Source: Acheta domesticus
Taxonomy: Eukaryota > Arthropoda > Insecta > Orthoptera > Gryllidae
Assembly: GCA_031308135.1 (NCBI GenBank)
Contig: JAHLJT010000743.1
Location: forward strand, 1 to 64,000
Length of the DNA: 64,000 nucleotides
Direction of reading: 5' to 3'
This document shows, piece after piece, positions 22,455-33,895 of the stretch (position 1 is its first letter; the number at the start of each line of letters is the position of its first letter). The notes under the pieces were generated by a model. That model had not been told where the DNA came from. It did no database searches and saw only the letters and a list, made by a program, of their open reading frames with translations. The position numbers were made by a program, and so were the translations under genes.

Positions 22455-22995
22455 CGGAAACGTTGAAATGTCGAAAATAAGCTCTTAAGACAATTCTAAG
22501 CATATTTTGTCTAATAAATTACTTGGATATTCTGAGTGGTTGAGCCGCAATAAGCACTCAAAAATTGGTTTGAAAAATTGATTTCAAGGCACAAATTTGC
22601 ATTATAGAAGCATAGAAACACTTCAGAAACATAGAAGTTGTTTATTATTTACAAAAAAATGAATATATTTGTTCAGGAAGAAGAATTAAGCAAGAAATAA
22701 AAAAGCAACCAATTTACACAATTCGACTGCTCTCTTATTTCTCACTTAATTTTTCTGTTTGAGCTAATATATTCATTTCTTTTGTAAATAATAAACAATT
22801 TACATATTTCTGGAGTGTTTCTATGCTTCCGTAATACAAATTTTTGCCTGGAATTCATTTTTTCAAACCACATTTTGAGTGCTCATTTCGGCCCAACCAT
22901 TCGGAATATCCACGTAGTTTATTAGACAAAATATGCTTAGAATTGTCTTACGAGCTTATTTTCGAAGTTTGGACGTTTCCTCCCCGGACACCCGG
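22455..22995. mobile_element. Foldback MITE (about 541 bp)
   Basis: The left arm (GGAAACGTTGAAATGTCG...) and right arm (reversed: GTTTGGACGT-type end preceded by CCGGGTGTCCGGGGAGG) are inverted copies. Inner landmarks pair across the centre: GACAATTCTAAGCATATTTTG with CAAAATATGCTTAGAATTGTC, and GAGTGGTTGAGCCGC with its partner. TA lies at 22453-22454 and 22996-22997. The left terminal bases have been lost. There is no coding capacity. A related copy is at 32400-32828. Confidence 0.7.
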
Positions 22996-23544
22996 TATAG
23001 ATAAGTGGAAAAAGAACAACACAATAGTTCCTTACACAGATGTCGACTTTATAAATTTTTTAACATAATGAGTGGTTGATGTATTTGAAAAAGCGCTGGA
23101 TGCAGGAAAATGTATTTCATACACAATAACCTGTGAATAAATAAATAAACTGAATCGTGGTCACTTGAACCAGCACGTGCGTCCTATGCCCAGGAAGTTG
23201 CCTAGGTTGCAAGCGACGCTCTCTCGTTACTTCGGCCATAGACTAAGGATGTCTTTACTCTATGCTTCGGCACATTGTGTCACATATCACACTTCTGAGA
23301 AAAAATGATTTCTTAGAATGGTAAACCTCTTTTATATAGTTCCTTTATTTGTACTGATTCTACTTGTATTTATTTCCTCTTGTTGATAATTATTATTCGA
23401 ATAATGGAATTATTTTGAAATATTTGCAACATTTTTCATTAATATGCATTTATTCATTTTAATTAACTGTGAGAATTCAGCTAAGGTGAAAATACTGGAG
23501 GCAGGCCCTTTAAGTTACTACAATAGATATAACAATGTTTGGAG

Positions 23545-23755
23545 TCGGCGCCGTGCCCGAGATTGCTAAGGAAGTAGTGCCGTAGTGATCTCGTACCGAG
23601 GAGTCGCGAGTTCGAGTCCCACCTCGGGCATGGCTGTATGTGTTAGTCAATTCACCCCATATCATCACCATATCGTTTCATCCTCATACCATAACGTGAA
23701 ATCCAATAATGGTCGCTAATGACCTAGTCGTTGATGCGACCTGAAATAATAAGAA
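23545..23755 (+). repeat. tRNA-derived SINE with target duplication
   Basis: The head folds like a tRNA: GCCCGAG near 23554 can pair with CTCGGGC near 23622, and the B box GAGTTCGAGTCCC lies near 23607-23619. It is followed by an unrelated body (CACCATATCGTTTCATCC) and a short AATAATAAGAA tail. The 8 bp GTTTGGAG occurs immediately before (23537-23544) and after (23756-23763), a target-site duplication from LINE-dependent insertion. Confidence 0.85.
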
Positions 23756-24232
23756 GTTTGGAGATCACCACTTCGAAAAATGTGTGCCTTTGTTACGACT
23801 GTCTTTAGAGTGACCATATTCTTTCCGTCATTTCCTGATATATTCATAGAGGGTTGACACCTTTCAGTAATTGTTTTGTTAGCCTCGCTGTTGACCCTGG
23901 GTAAAAGACATATACGTTTTGAAAAGAAATTGAATTAACAAATCCACGGTGTTATATATGAAACTGGGTTTCCTGATCATCGAAAAAATAAGATTGAATT
24001 TTTGCGACAAAATATTGAATTTTTACATAAAAAGTAATTTTGGCAGCACGTAAAATTTTCCCGACCGCCGGCTTCGGATCAATATTGACAGAATTGACTG
24101 AGACACTGTATAGAGGAAAAACACTCGTTGCCGGGCCCTAATAACACAAAAGTGGATAAATCCACTCGATAAATGAAGACAAATATCCTCTAACACGTGG
24201 TGTAGCCAGAATCATTCTTTTGTGGGTCCTTG

Positions 24233-25748
24233 CAACACCACCTAGACATACTTTACAAGGCCTGAGCAGTCATTCGAGATGGCCGCCTGAAAAGGCCATA
24301 CAAACTGAAATGCTAAGTCAAATTGTGGTTACCAGACAAAAATATTACACTATCAAATAAGAAGAAAAGAGGTTTACTTTCTTCAGCTGAAAGTTTGTTC
24401 ATAAAAATGTGTTCTTTTTCAGGCAAAAAAGCTGCATGCACTTCTATTAATACAGTTATCACCATTTACAAGGCACAGTACATGAAATCCTATCTGTTCT
24501 ATTCTGAATATACTTTTTTCAAAATATTTTGGAAGTCTTAATTTTAAATGTATCTCATCCATCGTGACAGGCACTAATTTATCACTATCACTTAATTTAT
24601 AAACGTGTTGGTTTCTTGTACGCTTCAAAAAATTTTCAATTTATTTCATTTGAGGTTCTAAACGAAATGAACACAATCTCATAACTGCATTAGGTTGAGG
24701 AAATATTATAAACCCTAAATGTTTGAAATATTTATAAGAATATGGTTATATGGTATATTGCATGCAAGGCAATATAAAAAAACCTGAACTGTACTGATAT
24801 GCACTTCTTTTCTTTGTAAGGAGTTTCATGTTTTCCAGCATAAAAACAACAGGTTTGTTAAATTGTGAATTTGTGGTACTGATCAAAAGTAAAAGATCTG
24901 ATATTAACGCAAAACCACCGTGAGGACTATTATAACTACTTGTATTAAAACATAACTTTAACCTAACATTTTCTAAAACACCATTAATTTCATTTGTATT
25001 ACATACACGATCTGATATTGAAGTACCTCCAACTTCTAATACTCTTTTTACAGTTATAAACACTGAGTTTCGATTCCTTATCCATCAAAACTGAATTGAT
25101 AATTTTAGAGGCACAATTACAATCAATATGTTGAAAAAGAGTACCGTCTCCCTTATTAATGATCGACTAATAATAGCCCAAAATAAGTAACTCCAATTTG
25201 CTTTTTAGTTCATCAAAAGTACTGAAAGACATTTTATTTAATCTTGCAATGTTTTCTTTAGAACTTTCTTCAATAGCAGCAAGCAGACTCGCAATTTTGT
25301 TTTTTGAGGAGTTCCCTGTAAGAAGTGCTTGGGCCATTCAAGTAAGCAGGACAATTGGGCAACAAAGAAGGCATAGCTCCACGGAACAGTCGTGTATGTA
25401 AATGGAACACTGATTTTAGTCCATTATCACAATAGAATACTGAACTCTTCTCAATTTCCCATGTTCGCAAATACAATTCACGAATCTGAAAGTAAACACT
25501 GAACTTAGCAACTTACACTCTTCACTTTTTATCATAATTCCCTCACTGGGGGGCACAGTCCTTATTCAGCATGATTCTCACTGTTATCAACAACAGTATA
25601 CATCTACATAACCACTACTTGAAAGCTACAACTACTATTCAACGTACACAACTGAATCATCTCAACTCGAACGAGTCGGCCTTTTGTAGCCGCCATATTG
25701 ACTTTGAAAAACTGCAGTGCGCAGGCCTTGTATGTCTAGATGGCGTTG
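24233..25748 (-). mobile_element. P-superfamily-like DNA transposon (about 1.5 kb)
   Basis: The left end is CAACACCACCTAGACATAC. The right end, reversed, is CAACGCCATCTAGACATAC, followed on both sides by AAGGCCTG. The target sequence GGTCCTTG occurs on both sides (24225-24232 and 25749-25756). It is present once in the related uninterrupted family copies at 60600 and 60869. One G could belong to either the TIR or the duplication, so the duplication is 7 or 8 bp. An 8 bp duplication, ends beginning CA, and a THAP-like remnant inside point to the P superfamily; a hAT origin is not excluded. Confidence 0.65.
24419..25476 (-). pseudogene. THAP-type transposase remnant
   Basis: The frame 25476-25270 contains FRGAMPSLLPNCPAYL. 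This resembles the AVPTIF-type end of a THAP zinc-finger domain followed by the Pro/Cys stretch common in arthropod THAP proteins. Upstream Cys/His ligands are not recoverable. The next piece, across 25260-25080, reads ESSKENIARLNKMSFSTFDE in another frame. Then 25063-24746 is open for 105 codons (VFITVKRVLEVGG...), and 24628-24419 contains PVTMDEIHLKLRLPKYFEKS. Several frameshifts and stops separate them, and I do not see an intact catalytic domain. It lies within a TIR-bounded element, so it is most simply its decayed transposase. Confidence 0.45.
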
Positions 25749-26738
25749 GTCCTTGATACCGAAAACAACAATTGACGGTATACGTCCGTCCGTCGGTCCG
25801 TGTGTCTGTCTGACCGGTGTATGTAAACAATACTAGCGATTAAGTACGCGTAGGATTGTTTCCAAATTGGCGAAACCCCTGACCATCTGACCTGGGTCGA
25901 AGCTCTGCAATTTTGGAAATTCTCTGCATTAATTAATTTTTGGGAGTGCTTTACATGAAGGCTCCCGAATAGATGGCAGCTGGCAAGAGTATGTGGCAAG
26001 TCCGAATAGCTATCCGAGACCAAAGGAAATAAACAATTAATAGGGAAAGAAAGGATTTTTTTCCGAAATGGATATTCCCCAGTCGATCTGGCTCGACTCG
26101 TGGCGCTGCGATTTTGAAAAGCTTTCTCCAAAATGATGGGGTACTTTACATGAAACCCACAGAAGATTTTCAGTTTTTTTTAAAAGACGTCTTAAAATGT
26201 TTATTTAAATTTCCTATAAAATAGAGGAATACACTTATAAAGCTGCCAAAGGTCCGAATTTAACGGTTTATACTGAATGCTCGAAAATTTCAAAAGTTTG
26301 AATTTATTTCACCGCCTTCCTACAACTACAAAATCGAAGATAGAGAGTTCCCCTTCAAATAAATTTCTTCTCCATAGTGCGTTCACTCATTAAAGTCATG
26401 TATATATTTTTGAAAACTTTAGTGTTTTTCGCGCAACTTTGCGTGCAATATGGGCAATTTTAAAAAATAATAATAAAAAACACATTTTCTGAAAAATCGG
26501 CTCAAAGTTATTTCTTTGATTCCCAGAGGGCCGTGCCAAGTAATCGGACTGTTTTCGCTCGGAGAATCAATATATTTACAAAATATTAGCGAACCAGCCT
26601 GCCACTGGTAAGAAAAACTGACATTTATCATAAATTTGTTCAAATCAATTGCAGACATAAATAAATCCAGCTGTAACACACTCTGTACGTGTTTCACAGT
26701 TTCCCCTCCGGGGAGACTGTATTGGGCATTGAAATTAT

Positions 26739-28265
26739 ATGTTCCATCAAGACCTGCAAATAATGCAGAATAATAATTCAAACTTACCTGAAAATATTAC
26801 ATCTCCAAATTTGTTATCACAAGATATAATATATCAGTCACAAAATGCTTCTCTTCAATCAACATCGAATGCTGTCAATGTACCTCAAGCTACTCTCGGA
26901 TTGATAGAAATGCAAACGGACAACCAGCCTCCCTTCATTTACACAGACATTTCGTATAATGCAAATAGAAGCCAGCCTCCTCTACAAGAAACAAATCCAG
27001 CCAAACGTCAAAAGTCATTGCCTCAAGATGTGATACATCAACCTCAAAATTCCTCTCTGCAATCAACATCTTCTACTACCATCAATGTTCTTCAAGCTGC
27101 TCCCGGATTAGAAGAAATGCCTCCTAATAACCAATCTTCCACAATCTTTACACACACTTCAGGTAATACAAATAATCAACCTCCTCTTCAAGAAGCAAAT
27201 TCAGCCAAACGTCAAAAACAATGTAAACCAACCTATTCAATTCCAACATACTCCAGATACGACATCTTGAATGAAACTGCCGATCCTGATAACGAACTCT
27301 CTAACTCTGAAGTGAAAATTCCACCGTTTACAGTGATTGGAAAAAATTACCAGCTATTAATACAAGATATATCAAAAATTGTGCAACATGAATACACCAC
27401 TAAGTCTCGCAAAAATGAAATAAAAATACAGTTCACATCTATTGACGACTTTAGGAACTTTCGCAAATTTAGTGAATCAAACAACATTCAATTTTATACA
27501 TATCAAGATCCATCAAAAAAGTGTTTCCCTGTGATGCTTAAAAACATTCCTGCTTCAATTTCAGAAATAGACATTTATAATGAACTATTTAGGTTACAAT
27601 ATCCCATAATCAGTGTTAGAAGACTTTACGACAAATCCAGAAAACCTCTTCAAACGTGTGCTTTAGACCTACAAAACTCCAAAGAAGGTAAAGAAATTCT
27701 ACACCTGAAAACCTTATTTCATTGCTTAGTGAATATTCAACCAAGAACTCAACGTTCTTCACCCATACAATGTAAAAACTGTCAACGATTTGATCACTCA
27801 CAGGCAAACTGTCGTTTAACTCCCAGATGTGTCAAATGTAATCAGAATCACCACTATTCTCTTTGCAACAAACCTCAAAATTCACTTCCGATTTGTGTTA
27901 ACTGTAACCAGAATCACACTGCTAATTATAGAGGATGCCCTTTTTTTAAACAAGCACTTAACAACAAAACTTCTAAATTCAATAATACTGCACAAGATAC
28001 CATACATAATTTGGAAAATACAAATACACAGCCTAAAACCTTCACATTCCACAACACAGACTTTCCCCCACTTCAGAAACCACCTAATGCCTGGTCAAAT
28101 ACATATTCCAACACAGCTCGCAATTCTCAAAATATTAATAACATTAACACTTCTTCATTAAATATCTCACAATTAATTACCACAATAGTTACGCAAGTTA
28201 TATCTTCACTAATACCACAAATTCAACAAATCATAGAATCACTTCTGAACAAACAAAATGTCTAA
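26739..28265 (+). CDS. Jockey LINE ORF1, gag-like nucleic-acid-binding protein
   Basis: This 508-residue protein would coat the element RNA and form the ribonucleoprotein. The N-terminal ~150 residues are low-complexity, rich in Asn, Gln and Ser. They contain two diverged copies of a (S/D)V(I)HQPQN(S)SLQSTS-type segment near residues 30-50 and 90-110. The middle (about 185-330) corresponds to the RNA-recognition-like region before the knuckles. The zinc knuckles run from about residue 340: CKNCQRFDHSQANC, CVKCNQNHHYSLC and CVNCNQNHTANYRGCP. The C-terminus is Asn/Ile-rich. The frame is intact. An in-frame ATG at 26763 is a possible alternative start. Its last 8 bases overlap the ORF2 start (ATGTCTAA), suggesting coupled translation. 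Confidence 0.9.
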   Translation: MFHQDLQIMQNNNSNLPENITSPNLLSQDIIYQSQNASLQSTSNAVNVPQATLGLIEMQTDNQPPFIYTDISYNANRSQPPLQETNPAKRQKSLPQDVIHQPQNSSLQSTSSTTINVLQAAPGLEEMPPNNQSSTIFTHTSGNTNNQPPLQEANSAKRQKQCKPTYSIPTYSRYDILNETADPDNELSNSEVKIPPFTVIGKNYQLLIQDISKIVQHEYTTKSRKNEIKIQFTSIDDFRNFRKFSESNNIQFYTYQDPSKKCFPVMLKNIPASISEIDIYNELFRLQYPIISVRRLYDKSRKPLQTCALDLQNSKEGKEILHLKTLFHCLVNIQPRTQRSSPIQCKNCQRFDHSQANCRLTPRCVKCNQNHHYSLCNKPQNSLPICVNCNQNHTANYRGCPFFKQALNNKTSKFNNTAQDTIHNLENTNTQPKTFTFHNTDFPPLQKPPNAWSNTYSNTARNSQNINNINTSSLNISQLITTIVTQVISSLIPQIQQIIESLLNKQNV

Positions 28266-30958
28266 GAAAACTAACAGCATAACACTGCTCAATTGGAATG
28301 CCAATGGAATTAAAAGGCAGCATCAATTATTTGAACATTTTCTTTATTCCCACAACATCCAAATAGCATGTATCACCGAAACGCATCTCATCCCCAATGA
28401 AAAATTTTATTTACATGGATATAAAATATACAGATATGACAGAATTGACAATATAGCATCGGGTGGCGTAGCTATTATTATTTCTTCCAAACTCAAATCT
28501 TTTCTTATAAATACACCTATCACTCCCTCCCTCGAATTCATTACAATAATAATCAATATCAATCAAATCCATTATCACCTTACAGTTGCGTATAAGCCTC
28601 CGAAGTATAATTTCCCGCTGACATATTTTAAAAGCATATTTAACAATACAACAGATAAAATCATACTGCTCGGAGATCTAAATTGTAAAAATCAAATCTG
28701 GGGAAGTTTTAATAATAATCCAAATGGTATAAAATTACACAAATTTATTGCTAATCATAATCTTCAAATTCATGCCCCTAATGAACCCACGTATTATTCA
28801 TATAATGAAAATATCATCCCAGATATTTTAGATATACTAATCACACAAAACATAAACCTTCCAATTACTCAAAACGTATTACCTGAGCTTGATTCAGATC
28901 ATTATCCAGTTATTATAAACATTTATTTCAACTCTCATATCACCTATTCTAACTCTTCTCCTATATTCCAAAAAGTAAATTGGAATAAATTTACATTAAA
29001 TATTGAAAACAACATTCAATTCCCCACAAATATATTATCAACTCATGACATAGACTCGTACATCACTTATTTCACGGATGCAATAAATCATAATTTACAC
29101 ATAAGTTCTAAATATATACCAAAAACTAATTTCGTAAATTATAAACCTCTACCTTTACCTATTATTAACCTTATTAAAACTAAGCACTCCCTAAGACGAT
29201 TCTGGCAACAAACCAGGCGTAAAGATATTAAAACTAAACTAAACAAAATATCTAGGATTATAAAATCGAAACTGGAACAACATAAATTCAATGAATACAA
29301 AAACTTTATTAAACAAATTCATCCCCAATCAAAAAAGCTCTGGTCAACTCTTAAAAGAATCTGTAAAGAAAAAACATCTATTCCAATCCTTAAGCAACAT
29401 TCTACTACAGCAATAAATGACTATGACAAAAGTCAATTACTAGGTCTTCATTTCCAAAATACGTTTACTCCTAATTCAACTACTAATATTCACTTTTACA
29501 ATCTTGTTAGCAATTTTCTCTCTCTTCCAAATTTTAATGTTCCCCAAAATATTGATTATATTTCCCCTTCTGAAATTCATTCAATTATTAAAACACTAAA
29601 AACTCGCAAATCTCCAGGATTGGATACTATCAATAATCAAACACTCAAGTCACTAGGTAAAAGATCAATTGCTGCTTTTACTTCTATTCTAAATTCCGCA
29701 TTGAGATTTAATTACTTTCCAACTACCTGGAAAACAGCAATCGTACTTCCCTTTTGTAAACCACAAAAAGATCCTAGAAACCCATCGAACTACCGACCTA
29801 TTAGTTTACTTTCCTCTCTTTCCAAGATATTTGAAACCCTTATACATCACAGATTATTACACTTCACTACAATTAACAAATTATTCCTCCCACTCAATTT
29901 GGCTTCACTCATCAGCATGCAACTACTCATCAACTTTAAGACTAACAGAACATATTGAAAACTCCTTTCACCTAAAACAGCATACTATTGTATTATTACT
30001 GGATATCGAAAAAGCATTCGACAAAATTTGGCATCATGGTCTTATTTATAAATTATTCCAAATTGGAATTCCTACTTATTTGTTCAAAATAATTCAAAAT
30101 TTTCTTTCTAATCGCACTTTTCGTGTCAAAATTAATTCCTCTTTTTCTCAACTATTTTCAATTGGCGCGGGCGTGCCCCAAGGGTCCTGTCTATCTCCTC
30201 TTCTTTTTAACATCTATCTCTCTGACATTCCCAACTTTACGTACTCAGAATTAGCCCTTTTTGCTGATGATACTGCATTCTTCATTAGTCATAAAAATTT
30301 AACAACTGCCAAAAATAGACTACAATCCGACCTTCTGCTTTATACAAATTGGACTTCTAAATGGCAGATTAAAATTAACATGAATAAATGTCAAGCTAAA
30401 ATCTTCACACTCTGTAAACCAATCATCCCTGCAGAAATATTAATTCTTGATCAAGCTATACCCTGGATATCACCCAACACACCTATTAAATATCTTGGAC
30501 TCCTCTTAGACACTAAACTTAAATGGAATGCCCATATTAAAAACATTATACATAAAACTAACACTAAAATTTATAAATTACACTCCCTTATTAATTATAA
30601 ATCACCTATAAACATTCACTCAGCAAAATTAATATATACCACAATTATTCGTCCTACCCTTACTTATGCTTGCCCCATCTGGTCCAATGCTGCCAAAACC
30701 CATATAAATAAATTACAAATTCTCCAAAATAAATTCATCAGGAAAATATTTCACGCACCCTGGTATATTCCCAACTCTCAACTCCATAATGAACTGAAAA
30801 TTGACACTATCAACTCCCTAATTCGTTCACAGAGCCTTACATTTTTCAACTCCTTAGATGACTTACAACAGACCCGCACTTTCAATTTAGGTCAAACATA
30901 TCATTTTCCTCGACGTATACTATCAAAATTTCCTAAAGATATATTTCATCCACCATAA
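28258..30958 (+). pseudogene. Jockey LINE ORF2 (endonuclease + reverse transcriptase), two frameshifts
   Basis: Starting at ATG 28258, an APE-type endonuclease is seen. It has LLNWNANGIK with the catalytic Asn, CITETHL with Glu, LLGDLNCKN with Asp and DSDHYPV with the Asp-His pair. Reverse transcriptase follows: SPGLDTINNQTLK, NYRPISLLSSLSKIFE, LLLDIEKAFDKIWH, PQGSCLSPLLFNIYLSDI and the catalytic FADD at 30260-30271. The open frame ends at 29958. Coding sense moves to a second frame near 29895 and to a third near 29938, so two indels about 40 bases apart break the RT domain. The last frame then stays open to 30958. The length would be about 900 residues, normal for Jockey. Confidence 0.9.
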
Positions 30959-32399
30959 TTACTACATTTACAACATATTATCCTTCTATTCAAAATCCTT
31001 TTTACAAACTTCTTTTTTTTCATAGCATAACCTTTTCAAAACTTTAATTGTTAATAATTCCTACTACAGGTTCCAGTGAGTATCAAATCGCCAGTTATTT
31101 GTTTGTAATGTCCAAACCCCTGAAAGACAAATATGTCGAACAGGTAGAAATAAATTAAAAAAAGTTATTTCTTTAAACAGTTGACAGTGATAGTGCTTAA
31201 TGTACTCCTTGAAGTGGCCATATTGTTCTATCGTTTTGTTTTTCTCAAAAATTACAAAAATATAATATTTTTGACTTGTTTCCCACGTCGTTAATATTTA
31301 CTTAAGCGGCGACTTGTTCACATTATTACTTGGTCATTTTAAGTTTCTCGACAACACAATCGTTTTCTGTGAAAACTAGATTAAAATTTCGCATTTTCAG
31401 AAACGCTCAAACACCTCTTAAATGGCCCCGAAGACATTTTCTCATAAATGGATGAAGACAGTTCTTTCTTCAAACTTTTCAAATGGATAGTGCTAATTGC
31501 ACTCTTTAATGTGACATAATTCATTTTTGGTGTTTTTGTTTGATTTTTGAAAAATTATACAAATATGATTTGTTTGAAAGCTCTCTCACATTGTTAATAT
31601 ACATATTTCCATCAATTTGCAAACACTATTGTATTTGTGTTTTAAAGTGCTTCAAATGACTTCTAATAAAGTTTTTCGAAAACACAAACATTTCCTGTGA
31701 ATAAGAGCTTAAAATTTCGAATTTACAGTAGAGCCCAAACGCCATTTTCTTAAAAACGTCTCCAAATTGTTTAAAGAATATTCACATTAGGGCGAAGATT
31801 TTCTGTTCTGTAATATTCTTAAAATAATATTTCCGTTCTACTATTACGAAACCAAAAAATTAACAAAATATGTAAGAAATATACTTTGGACTTCGATTGA
31901 TAGCAGCTGGCAGTCCCAATAGCTGGCCGATACGAAATGAAATAGAAAACGGGAATGTCTGTGCCATTCTGTGCCACTAGTTTAATACCTCTCACGCGCA
32001 TATTTCGAGTTATTTTTAAACGCTATTGCATTTGTAAGTGGAAATGCTTTAAATGTTTTCCACTCAAGGTTTTCGAAAACTCACAAATTTTCTGTTTAAA
32101 AAGTTTCAAATTTCACATATACAGAAACGCTTAAACGCCATTTTTTAAAACAGATATAAAGTTTCAATGAAAATTCCCACTTAGAACGAGATTTTACTCA
32201 TTTATATTCTTAAAGTAATATTTTGGTTGTACTAATAAGAAAAATTAAAAATTGAGAAAATATCAAAAAAATGTTCTTTGAGCGGCGATAGATGGCACCT
32301 GGCAAAAGATTGGGGGAAGACCGTACATCCAGTCCACATCAAGGAAATTTGAAAACTTTACCACGAGTAAGTCTCGTAGGACCTATTCTGTAGGACCAC

Positions 32400-32828
32400 T
32401 AGTCATGTTTCTGAAATGCAATTTTTTGCACAGAAGTTTTTTAAACCAACTTTGACAGCTTATTGCGGCTCAGTTATTCGAAATATCGAAGGCGTTTATT
32501 AAGTAAAATATGCTTAAAATTGACGTAAGTGCTTATTGTGAAGATTTGTTGTTTACACAAATGCTTTTTTATTTCTCGCTTAATTTTTCTGTCTGAGCAA
32601 ATATATCCATTTCTTTTGTAAATATTAAACAATTTACATGTTTTTGGAGTGTTACTACGCTTCCATAATGCAAAGTTTTGCCTAGAGATCATTTTTTCAA
32701 ATCAAATTTTGAGTGCTCACTGCGGCCCAACCATTCGGAATATCCACGTAGTTTATTAGAAAAAATATACTTAGAATTGTCTTAAGAGCTTATTCTCGAA
32801 GTTTCGACGTTTTCTCCCTGGACACCTG
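32400..32828. repeat. Second copy of the 22455-22995 MITE, rearranged
   Basis: 32545-32828 matches 22740-22995 directly (CTTAATTTTTCTGT, GCGGCCCAACCATTCGGAATATCCACG, GAATTGTCTTA) and ends before TA with a CCAGG/CACCTG terminus. 32450-32540 repeats part of the same arm in the same direction (TGCGGCTCAGTTATTCG, AAAATATGCTTAAAATTG). This copy is therefore a partial tandem of one arm rather than a clean hairpin. Confidence 0.65.
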
Positions 32829-33845
32829 TATATTATACTGTTTCTTTAGTATAATCGTTATTCATGAGATTTAGCCCAGAAATCAAACAATTATATTAGT
32901 TTGCCGTCATTATATCTTCTTCTTTAGAGCTGAATTAAACACCAGTTAGAATTATGAGTAGCACAATAATTATGACATATTCAATGGAAACGCACACATA
33001 CAAAACAAATTAGGGAGGTAGGGAGATAAAAATTATACGAACATTATAATGAACTGTCCACTTATACCACATGAGGTGGCATGATAACCACAGACCTCGC
33101 GATCACAACTGAATAGATGTACAAAATACTACAAGCAATACACTCAATCAATCCAGTAAACACATATCAATTAAATTTCCATTTGATACCAGTATAATTT
33201 ACATTTTGTTCAGTTGTAAATATATAATCAGTAAATATTCCTTTAACCCTCAAATGGTGACGTGAAACTTATCGAGCATAGATGGTGACGTGGGGTCAAT
33301 AATGACACCACACATTTTAAAACTATAAAATCAGCTTTATTACAAAATGTGTGGCACAGATCTTTTGTATTGGTGTTTAGCACCTTTTCTGCACATATTT
33401 CTAAGCAACTCTATTGACAATCGACACGTATTTTTGAGATAAGTCACTTTGTTTAGTTTGAGAACACATGGTTTTACTGCTTTTGCAATCTTCATTTTGA
33501 ACTTCATTGCTGACATAAGAAATACAGATATCAGCAAAACTTACACCCGGAAAAGGGCAGAAAGCTAATATATATTAATTAAAATCAACAAATCCTAATT
33601 ATTTAACTATTTGACAATTTTAACGTCTAAAAATTAGCTTGGCCACATTCCTGGCAAACGAGATATCTATAGGTTTGACACAATGGATGATCACAGGAAA
33701 CACAGAATAAATAATTCTTTTGGCCGTGGACATACGTCACACCTCTTCCTTTTTACTTTCCCGTATACGTACGTATAAATTTCATTTATTTTTCCAATGT
33801 TCAGATACAAGGACCAGTGGATGTCTTACCTTATTCATTGCACTT
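32829..33845. other. No gene; possible piggyBac-type end and an isolated foldback TIR
   Basis: TTAACCCTCAAATGGTGACG at 33243 is followed by GGGGTCAATAATGACACCAC. It looks like the end of a piggyBac-type element, but I cannot find the second end. The short minus-strand frame 33340-33537 has no clear domain. TACTTTCCCGTATACGTACG at 33754 is identical to the terminal sequence of the element at 60678, but the bases beyond GTATA differ. Confidence 0.4.
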
Positions 33846-33849
33846 TGGT

Positions 33850-33850
<1 letters not shown>

Positions 33851-33894
<44 letters not shown>
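33851..33894. repeat. (TAA)n microsatellite at LINE 3' end
   Basis: About 14 uninterrupted TAA/AAT units. It sits exactly at the 3' end of the minus-strand LINE, so it is most simply the element's tail. The frame across it codes a poly-Asn run that is not a real protein. Confidence 0.85.

Positions 33895-33895
<1 letters not shown>

Larger units (their letters stand above)
26518..31160 (+). mobile_element. Jockey-clade non-LTR retrotransposon (LINE), near full length
   Basis: AAAGTTATTTCTTT occurs on both sides (26504-26517 and 31161-31174), a 14 bp target duplication. The element has a ~220 bp leader, a gag-like ORF1, an overlapping ORF2 with endonuclease and reverse transcriptase, and a ~200 bp 3' UTR. 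The UTR ends in the motif CCTGAAAGACAAATATGTCG and a short A-rich tail. The whole element is strongly AT-biased. Only small indels in ORF2 damage it, so insertion is relatively recent compared with the foldback element that it split. Confidence 0.92.
24060..32400 (+). mobile_element. Foldback-family element split by a P-like element and a Jockey LINE
   Basis: Three separated pieces run in the order found in the element at 60678-62367. The first is 24110-24232 (GCCGGGCC..., GTGGATAAA, AACACGTGGTGTAGCCAGA, GGTCCTTG). The second is 25749-26517 (GTCCTTGATACCGAAAAC, CGTCCGTC, CTACAAAATCGAAGATAGAGA, TGCGTGCAATATG). The third is 31161-32400 (CACGTCGTTAATATTTAC and later modules). The breaks coincide with two insertions that have their own target duplications. 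Within 31800-32340 the module TAGATGGCA(C/G)CTGGCA recurs, showing internal duplication. No protein is encoded. Confidence 0.75.
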
